DNA of 14,126 bases. Source: Candidatus Kapaibacterium sp. (GTDB lineage: Bacteria; Bacteroidota; Ignavibacteria; Kapaibacteriales; UBA2268). Numbering within the stretch: position 1 is the first letter of the stretch; each line of letters starts with the position of its first letter. The position numbers and the translations under genes are program-made. This document shows positions 8,937-14,126 of the stretch, one piece after another. The stretch spans positions 1 to 14,126 of the forward strand of contig JAUQWR010000477.1 in assembly GCA_030835065.1 (NCBI GenBank). Reading direction: 5' to 3'. Below the pieces are notes generated by a model. It was not told where the DNA came from and made no database searches. It saw only the letters and a list, made by a program, of their open reading frames with translations.

Positions 8937-10295
8937 ATGAAAAGGTTGTTTTACTTATTTGCAGTGATTGGAATAATGACCCTTGGTTTTTTATCCGGCT
9001 GCTCTAACGACGATGACGACCCTTCAGATCCAAATAAACCTGCAGTAAATTCTTGCGAAGGATGCCACACAAATTATACACATCTTAAGCAAGTTTATAC
9101 TCCTGACTCGACAAGTGGAGGCTCTAGCTGTGGCGGCGAAACTCCTCACGTCGAACCATACGACAGAGTTTATATTGGTGGCGAAGGCTATACTGAATTT
9201 AAAAAGTCTGAACACTACAAAATGGGTTGCGTGAAATGCCATAATGGTACTGACGGCACTGATAATAAAAAAGTAGCCCACTCTGGCAACTTTATTTCAA
9301 AGCCATCAACTGCTAAAGACGAAAAATGTAAATCTTGCCATCAAGACGAAGTAATGAAAACTCATAATTCATTGCACGAACAAGGCTGGGGACAAAAACG
9401 CAAAGTTACTGTTCGCTATGGTTTAGCTGGTGCACACGAATTTGACAAACTTCCAAAAAGCGTTCAAGATGGATACAAAGAAAATTGTGCAAAATGCCAT
9501 GCAGCTACTTGCGGCGACTGCCACGTCAATCGTCCGATTGCTCAGGGCGGTGGTTTGAGAAGTGGTCATAATTTCTTCGAACCAGATATGCTCGATAATT
9601 GTATTGGTTGCCATACTTCACGTGGTGGTCATGCATTCTTGGGTGTAGCTCCGGGTACTGTCCAAGACGTCCACAAATCAAAAGGTATGAAATGTACCAG
9701 CTGCCATACAAAGGATGAAATCCATGGTACTGGCGAATTTGTTGAACAAAGATACAAATACAATAAACTACCAACATGCGAAAAGTGCCATTCAAATATA
9801 GCACAATCTAATACTTACCATATGGTGCACGGCAATAATCTTACTTGCCAAACTTGCCACTCACAAGCTTATAACAATTGCGGTAGCTGCCATATTGGTG
9901 GCGATGGTGCAAGGATAGCTTCATATCAAGACTTTAAGATTGGCGTAAATCCACTCAAAGATGCTAAGAGCAAATATAAACTTTCATTGGTAAGACATAC
10001 TTTGATGGCTCCTGATAGCTGGTCAAAATATGGTGTTGCAAACTTAGCAAACTTCAATGCTTTCCCTGTTTATAACTATACTACTCCACACAATATTTTG
10101 CGCTGGACTCCTAGAACTAAAGTAAATACTGGCGAAGCTTGCTCGGCAGCTTGTCATATTTCTAACGAAAACGGAACTGCAAAGAACAAACAATGGTATT
10201 TATTTGAAAGTGATTTGAAGTATGATTGGGAAAAATCTTCTTCTAAATCTGTTACTGTCGATGGTCAATTACCAAGTAGTTGGTTTAATAAATAA
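8937..10295 (+). CDS. Multiheme cytochrome c lipoprotein (10 CxxCH plus 1 CxxxCH)
   Basis: This is probably an electron-transfer protein anchored by lipid to the outer membrane. From ATG 8937 it has 452 residues. The signal peptide ends in the lipobox LSGC with Cys22, followed by SNDDDDPSDP. Canonical heme motifs begin at Cys40, 98, 131, 184, 192, 222, 253, 281, 304 and 315. A CxxxCH variant, CSAACH, is at 402-407. Fifteen further histidines lie outside these motifs, enough for bis-His ligation of every heme. The last heme-free stretch (about 320-400) separates the ten-heme core from the variant site. GGAG at 8927-8930 with a 6-nt spacer fixes ATG 8937; the in-frame TTG at 8925 overlaps that site. 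A rhodanese lipoprotein gene follows after 26 nt. I cannot assign it to a named cytochrome family, and the redox partner is unknown. Confidence 0.92.
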   Translation: MKRLFYLFAVIGIMTLGFLSGCSNDDDDPSDPNKPAVNSCEGCHTNYTHLKQVYTPDSTSGGSSCGGETPHVEPYDRVYIGGEGYTEFKKSEHYKMGCVKCHNGTDGTDNKKVAHSGNFISKPSTAKDEKCKSCHQDEVMKTHNSLHEQGWGQKRKVTVRYGLAGAHEFDKLPKSVQDGYKENCAKCHAATCGDCHVNRPIAQGGGLRSGHNFFEPDMLDNCIGCHTSRGGHAFLGVAPGTVQDVHKSKGMKCTSCHTKDEIHGTGEFVEQRYKYNKLPTCEKCHSNIAQSNTYHMVHGNNLTCQTCHSQAYNNCGSCHIGGDGARIASYQDFKIGVNPLKDAKSKYKLSLVRHTLMAPDSWSKYGVANLANFNAFPVYNYTTPHNILRWTPRTKVNTGEACSAACHISNENGTAKNKQWYLFESDLKYDWEKSSSKSVTVDGQLPSSWFNK

Positions 10296-10321
10296 TTTTA
10301 TTTCATATTTATGAGGTGTAT

Positions 10322-11323
10322 ATGTTTAAGAAGTTAAATTCTTATTTCTTGTTGCTCTTAATGGTTTTGAGTTTTGCTATTGTTGGTTGCTCCGATGATG
10401 ATGATGATCCAAGCACTCCTGCAAAATCTGAATCACAATTGCTTTTAGAATACTTAGAAAGTTCTACTGCTGGTGATTATATCAATACTATTGGTAGCAA
10501 TATTGTAACTGCTAGTGAAGTGAAAACAAATATCACTGCAGACCCGGCTAAATACTTGGTAATCGACATACGCGATACTGCTGCATTCAATAAAGGACAC
10601 ATCAAAGGTGCAGTAAACAAAACTATGAAAGAAATCTTGACTTATGTTAAGTCTATCAACACAACTCAATATACAAAAATCTATTTGATTTGCTATTCAG
10701 GACAATCAGCTGCTTATACTACTTCATTGTTGAGAATGTTGGGATACAACAATATTTTCAGCATGAAATATGGTATGTGCGCTTGGCACAGCGATTTTGC
10801 TGCTTCATGGAAAAATGGAATCACAAACTCATGGGCTTCCGATTTCGTTACTCCTGATGTTGCTAAACCTGCAAAAGGTACAACATTACCAAGTATCTCT
10901 ACAGGCAAATCAACTGGCAAAGAAATTCTTGAAGCAAGAGTTGCTGAACTTCTTCAAGCTGCATTCCCTTCAATTGGACAATCTTCATTGAAACCAAATT
11001 TAGCTTCATATTTCGTTATGGCTTATTGGAATGCTGCAGACTATGCTGAATGTGGTCACGTTGCAGGAGCTCCTTGCTATGTTCCTAAATCAGACTTAAA
11101 GAGCACAACAAACCTTTACACAATCCCTACAAATAAACCAATAGCAATTTATTGCTATACTGGCCACACGGCTGCTTATGCTGCTGCTTATTTGAAAGTT
11201 TTGGGTTACGACGTAAAATCAATTTCTTTCGGTGGCAATGCTATGATCTATGATATTATGCTTAGCAAAAACAAAGCTACTTGGAAAGATTCTGAAGTTA
11301 TGGATTATGAATTAGAAAAATAA
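10322..11323 (+). CDS. Tandem rhodanese-domain lipoprotein
   Basis: Rhodaneses move sulfane sulfur, for example from thiosulfate or polysulfide, through a cysteine persulfide. From ATG 10322 this has 333 residues. The signal peptide ends in IVGC with Cys23 as lipid site, followed by SDDDDDPSTP. Domain 1 (about 55-170) shows VIDIRDTAAFNKGHIKGA and the active-site loop CYSGQSA with Cys124. Domain 2 (about 195-330) shows an ECGHVAGA segment and the loop CYTGHTA with Cys278. Both domains therefore keep the catalytic cysteine, whereas classical two-domain thiosulfate sulfurtransferases often lose it in the first. GAGG at 10313-10316 with a 5-nt spacer supports ATG 10322; the upstream GTG at 10316 overlaps it. 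The gene follows the cytochrome by 26 nt, so the two are likely co-transcribed. Substrate specificity is not readable, and a redox-sensing role remains possible. Confidence 0.9.
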   Translation: MFKKLNSYFLLLLMVLSFAIVGCSDDDDDPSTPAKSESQLLLEYLESSTAGDYINTIGSNIVTASEVKTNITADPAKYLVIDIRDTAAFNKGHIKGAVNKTMKEILTYVKSINTTQYTKIYLICYSGQSAAYTTSLLRMLGYNNIFSMKYGMCAWHSDFAASWKNGITNSWASDFVTPDVAKPAKGTTLPSISTGKSTGKEILEARVAELLQAAFPSIGQSSLKPNLASYFVMAYWNAADYAECGHVAGAPCYVPKSDLKSTTNLYTIPTNKPIAIYCYTGHTAAYAAAYLKVLGYDVKSISFGGNAMIYDIMLSKNKATWKDSEVMDYELEK

Positions 11324-11349
11324 TTCGATTAAATATAATAATAATTATT

Positions 11350-11383
11350 GAAGCTGTCTCGAAAGTGACAGCTTCTTTTTTTT
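11350..11383 (+). terminator. Intrinsic terminator after the rhodanese gene
   Basis: GAAGCTGTC at 11350-11358 pairs perfectly with GACAGCTTC at 11367-11375 around an 8-nt loop, followed by eight T at 11376-11383. It starts 26 nt after the stop codon and closes the cytochrome/rhodanese unit. Confidence 0.92.
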
Positions 11384-11437
11384 GAATATTTTCTGTAAAT
11401 TGAATTTTAGTTTTTATTATTTATTGTTATTGTTTTA

Positions 11438-12235
11438 ATGAATAAAGCTGCTTTATCTAATTTTCTTCGTAAAATTGGTTTGATTTATTTAGCCGATTTG
11501 ATTTGGTTTAGATTTCAAAAACTAAAACATCGCAAGGCTAATAAACTATTCAAAATTAAATATCCTGAGGTAAAGTTACCTCCGGATTACTTAATCTTTG
11601 AATCTTTTCAGATGCACTATCATAATTATTACATCGAAGGCAGAGATTCTGCACAATGGCTGATAGATCATATTAAAAGACATATTGACCTTAAAGATAA
11701 AAAAATACTTGATTGGGGCTGCGGACCTGCTCGCATAATTAGACACTTGCCGGAATTAATTGCTAATAATTGCTCGTATTACGGAACTGATTATAATGCG
11801 GATTCTATAAATTGGTGCAAAGAAAATCTTAAAGGTATTAATTTTAACTTAAATAAATTAGAAGCTCAATTGCCTTATGATAACGATTACTTTGATGTGA
11901 TTTATGGCTTGTCTATCTTTACTCATTTATCTGAAAAAATGCACTTCGATTGGTTTAATGAGCTTTATAGAGTACTTAAACCCGGTGGAATAATGTTTGT
12001 TACTACTCAGGGCGATAACTATATAAGCAAATTGACTGATGAAGAACTTGATGAATATAACAAGGGCAATATTATTGTAAGAGGCAAGGTTAAAGAAGGA
12101 CATAGAACATATTCTGCATTTCATCCAAAAGAATTTATGCATAAAATGACTGCTAAAACTCAAATTCTGGAACATATTGAAAGAAAACCGGAAGGTGCTT
12201 GGGTTCCGCAAGATATCTGGATACTCAAAAAGTAA
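11438..12235 (+). CDS. Class I SAM-dependent methyltransferase
   Basis: This encodes 265 residues. After a basic N-terminal part (about 1-80) with several aromatic residues comes the SAM-binding Rossmann core. Motif I is ILDWGCGPARII with Asp92, Gly94 and Gly96. The second strand ends in YYGTDYN with the acidic residue Asp118, which would bind the ribose hydroxyls. Motif IV reads FDVIYGLSIFTHL, and the later strand LYRVLKPGGIMFVTT is the typical post-motif region. The methyl acceptor is not evident; the neighbouring glycosyltransferase and LCP-like genes make a sugar or envelope lipid plausible, but they are on the other strand, so this is only context. ATG 11438 has no clear ribosome binding site. 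The stop is 1 nt from the stop of the convergent GT2 gene, and no terminator fits between them. Confidence 0.85.
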   Translation: MNKAALSNFLRKIGLIYLADLIWFRFQKLKHRKANKLFKIKYPEVKLPPDYLIFESFQMHYHNYYIEGRDSAQWLIDHIKRHIDLKDKKILDWGCGPARIIRHLPELIANNCSYYGTDYNADSINWCKENLKGINFNLNKLEAQLPYDNDYFDVIYGLSIFTHLSEKMHFDWFNELYRVLKPGGIMFVTTQGDNYISKLTDEELDEYNKGNIIVRGKVKEGHRTYSAFHPKEFMHKMTAKTQILEHIERKPEGAWVPQDIWILKK

Positions 12236-12236
12236 A

Positions 12237-12989
12237 TTATTTGTTCTCTAATTCCCAGAGATATAAATATTTAAGAAGCGTATAAAACAAAACGCCAAAA
12301 GCAGCCGAAAAACCACGAATTCCATCCAAGAATCCGAGCCTAATAAAATACATTTTTATGAATCCGGTGATTGGATTAATCAATAAATTCAAGAGTTTAA
12401 ATTTTCTGCCTCTTTTATAGTAAGATTCTGCTTGAAGTTTGGCATAAGAAACCATTTTATCGTAGTGATGAAATAGATTTCTATAAGTTCGATGAATAGC
12501 CCAGCCACCAATTTTTCCGGTACTTCCGCTGTATTCGAGTGTTTCGTGAATCAGAGTACCTGTGTAATGAGGATTAGATTTTCTGCTTAATAATCTTACA
12601 ATACTATCTGGCTGCCAGGAATATTTTAATATTTTCCCAAGATAATCTACCCTCCGCGAAATAGAATAAGCATCATACTTCGGATTTAATAGTTCTTGCT
12701 TAATATTATCAGCCATTTCCTTGCTTAAAGATTCATCTGCATCTAAAATTAGTATCCACTCGCCATTGCATTTTTGGATTGCAATGTTTCTTTGTTCCAC
12801 AAAGCCTTTCCAATCTTCATGATAAATTTTGCAAGAGTAAGATTGAGCAATTTCTAAAGTTTTATCAGTAGAGCCCGAATCAATCAAAACAATCTCGTCA
12901 GCTATATCTTTAATACTTTCTAAATTAAGTTTGATATTAGCTTCTTCATTTTTTGCAATTATTGCAACCGACAATTTGATTGAATTCAT
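12237..12989 (-). CDS. GT2 glycosyltransferase, WaaE/KdtX-like
   Basis: This is probably an inverting sugar transferase (GT-A fold) for lipopolysaccharide core or another envelope glycan, working at the cytoplasmic side of the membrane. It has 250 residues. The start LSVAIIAKNEEANI and the segment IVLIDSGSTDKTLEIA are the nucleotide-binding part. The metal-binding DxD is DAD at 83-85 in ILDADESL. Downstream, WQPDSIVRLLSR and GTLIHETLEYSG match the acceptor half of the WaaE/KdtX group. The C-terminal part (about 200-250) has hydrophobic amphipathic helices, fitting peripheral membrane contact. The start codon overlaps the upstream gene's stop by one base (TAATG), and AAGG sits 6 nt before the ATG (12996-12999 on this strand), so translation is probably coupled. 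Acceptor and sugar are not determinable. Confidence 0.88.
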   Translation of the reverse strand: MNSIKLSVAIIAKNEEANIKLNLESIKDIADEIVLIDSGSTDKTLEIAQSYSCKIYHEDWKGFVEQRNIAIQKCNGEWILILDADESLSKEMADNIKQELLNPKYDAYSISRRVDYLGKILKYSWQPDSIVRLLSRKSNPHYTGTLIHETLEYSGSTGKIGGWAIHRTYRNLFHHYDKMVSYAKLQAESYYKRGRKFKLLNLLINPITGFIKMYFIRLGFLDGIRGFSAAFGVLFYTLLKYLYLWELENK

Positions 12990-14126
12990 TATTTACCTTG
13001 TTGCTCGAGTTTATCTTCTGTATTTAAATATGACTTTATTGTTTGAGCATCTTGGGGCTTTCTTAGCTTAGTGTAAGCATTAATAAGCATATTGCATACC
13101 TCGAGCCTTACAGATTTTCTCTGCTCTAAATCAACAATTTGATACCATGCTTTTTGGTCGAATACTTTTCTTAGAGTGCTTACAACTTGATTTGGATTTT
13201 TTGCTTCTGATTTTTTTGCTGCATCAATATGCTTTTTAATTGCATTATAGGCTCTGTTGTTTACTCTGGAATTGTCATTAAATTTGACATCGGTAGCACC
13301 TGAATCAGCATATTTAGATTTTTCGGCTACATATTTATAGAGAGAATCACGAGATTTTTCGTCAGTAAAATTGAAAACACTAAGCTTTGTAGTAAGTTTT
13401 GGTTTGAGCTTGACAGAAACATCATGGGCAGATCGAGGAAATCCGTGTTTATTTAATTTTTTGACAATGTAATTGGCAATATCTTTATTCAAATTAGTTT
13501 CAGTAAGCATCAATCCGCCATTAATAAGAAGATCTCCACTAATATTATCAGCTTTATGGAATTGGCTCAAAATCATCTGTCTGATAAACTGTCCTTGATT
13601 AAAAGCTCTTTGATAATCACCAACTGAAAAAGATTTTCTAGATCGCAGCACTCTTAGCATTTGCACAGCATTGCCTTTGAAACCAAGCAACTCGAGTATG
13701 CCAATTGCTTGAGAAAATCCAAATTCTACATAATAGTCAATTTTAGGAATACCGGCAATCTTAGCTAACTCTTGAAGGTATCTGTCTCGTCCGCGATTGG
13801 CTCGAAGGTTTGCAAGGTAGTTAAGATTAGAGGTGTCAGGAAAGCCGGCATCAACAAAAGTACCACGAGGCACAGAAATAACTTCGACAATACCGGTATC
13901 TAGCCAAAAATTGACAACATGATTGGCATCGGCATGGGGCACATTAGACCCCAGCCGAGCATCAATACCAGTTATTGCAATTGTGATTCTCTCACCTTTT
14001 AGGTTCAATTCGTTACTATTGCTAGCATCGACAACAGAATCAAGAAATAATGCCATATTCATTTCGTTTTTTGCTAATTCTGCAGAATCTGCATTCTTTT
14101 CATTTGTTTTATCAATCAAGAACTCA
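12989..14126 (-). CDS. Probable LCP-family (LytR-CpsA-Psr) protein, 5' end outside the window
   Basis: At least 376 residues, counted here from the TTG at 14119; the frame stays open to the window edge, so the true start and any membrane anchor probably lie outside. LCP proteins attach lipid-linked glycans to cell-wall or surface acceptors outside the cytoplasmic membrane. An LCP-like domain (about 45-215) is suggested by ITIAITGIDARLG (45-57), then PHADANHVVNFWL where the family has R-S-D, ISVPRGTFV at 81-89 where it has S-I-P-R-D-T, a YVEFGFSQAIGILELLG segment (130-146), and RSRKSFSVGDYQRAFNQGQF at 159-178, like the family's RxR-x-D-x-R-x-x-Q. His62 for Arg and Gly86 for Asp are departures from the usual active site. 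The remaining C-terminal part is charged and helical, possibly TPR-like near the end. It is coupled to the GT2 gene. A divergent or inactive relative is possible. Confidence 0.55.
   Translation of the reverse strand, partial: EFLIDKTNEKNADSAELAKNEMNMALFLDSVVDASNSNELNLKGERITIAITGIDARLGSNVPHADANHVVNFWLDTGIVEVISVPRGTFVDAGFPDTSNLNYLANLRANRGRDRYLQELAKIAGIPKIDYYVEFGFSQAIGILELLGFKGNAVQMLRVLRSRKSFSVGDYQRAFNQGQFIRQMILSQFHKADNISGDLLINGGLMLTETNLNKDIANYIVKKLNKHGFPRSAHDVSVKLKPKLTTKLSVFNFTDEKSRDSLYKYVAEKSKYADSGATDVKFNDNSRVNNRAYNAIKKHIDAAKKSEAKNPNQVVSTLRKVFDQKAWYQIVDLEQRKSVRLEVCNMLINAYTKLRKPQDAQTIKSYLNTEDKLEQQGK

Noticed and set aside
9526..9804. Minus-strand open frame within the cytochrome gene
   Set aside because: It is antisense to several CxxCH motifs, which fix the + strand frame as the coding one.
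9054..9893. Repeated CxxCH motifs as zinc-binding or DNA-binding repeats
   Set aside because: The protein is exported by a lipoprotein signal peptide, has abundant spare histidines for heme ligation and irregular motif spacing, all typical of multiheme cytochromes c.
10316..10321. GTG start for the rhodanese gene, two codons upstream
   Set aside because: The GTG overlaps the GAGG ribosome binding site that fits ATG 10322.

Overview
The window is AT-rich, has no RNA genes or mobile elements, and looks like chromosomal DNA from the Bacteroidota/Chlorobiota side of the FCB group (for example Ignavibacteria or Kapabacteria; the exact lineage cannot be fixed from the sequence alone). The evidence is a secreted protein with a type IX secretion (T9SS) C-terminal sorting domain, lipoproteins with an acid-rich stretch right after the lipid-bearing cysteine, an atpD-atpC pair apart from the other ATP synthase genes, candidate promoters of the TTTG-N19/20-TAnnTTTG type, and many genes with weak or no Shine-Dalgarno sequence.

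Layout. (1) 1-2430: tail of an outer-membrane beta-barrel gene, a small lipoprotein gene and a 549-residue T9SS cargo gene, closely spaced on the + strand and closed by a strong intrinsic terminator. (2) 2532-4657: atpD and atpC, encoding the F1 beta and epsilon subunits. A 13-bp hairpin and a second candidate promoter lie between them, and a terminator follows atpC. (3) 4680-8678: guaB (IMP dehydrogenase), an M24 Xaa-Pro aminopeptidase and a GT4-like glycosyltransferase, probably one transcript of functionally unrelated genes, ending in a 13-bp terminator. (4) 8858-11383: after a 309-bp intergenic region, a two-gene unit encoding a multiheme cytochrome c lipoprotein (ten CxxCH motifs plus one CxxxCH) and a tandem-rhodanese lipoprotein, closed by a textbook terminator. 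(5) 11438-14126: a SAM-dependent methyltransferase on the + strand, meeting tail to tail (1 nt between stops) a minus-strand pair: a probable LCP-family (LytR-CpsA-Psr) protein, cut by the window edge, translationally coupled to a GT2 glycosyltransferase.

How the genes relate. Most of the window is housekeeping: ATP synthesis, guanine nucleotide synthesis, peptide turnover and envelope glycan assembly. The most distinctive part is the cytochrome/rhodanese unit. Both proteins appear to be lipid-anchored, both carry a surface-export-like run of aspartates after the lipidated cysteine, and they are co-transcribed. This suggests an envelope or cell-surface redox module that may act on sulfur compounds. 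That function is an inference; the sequence shows only the domains and their arrangement.

Several likely starts lie inside longer open frames and are corrected here: guaB (4680), the GT4 gene (7344), the cytochrome (8937) and the rhodanese (10322).
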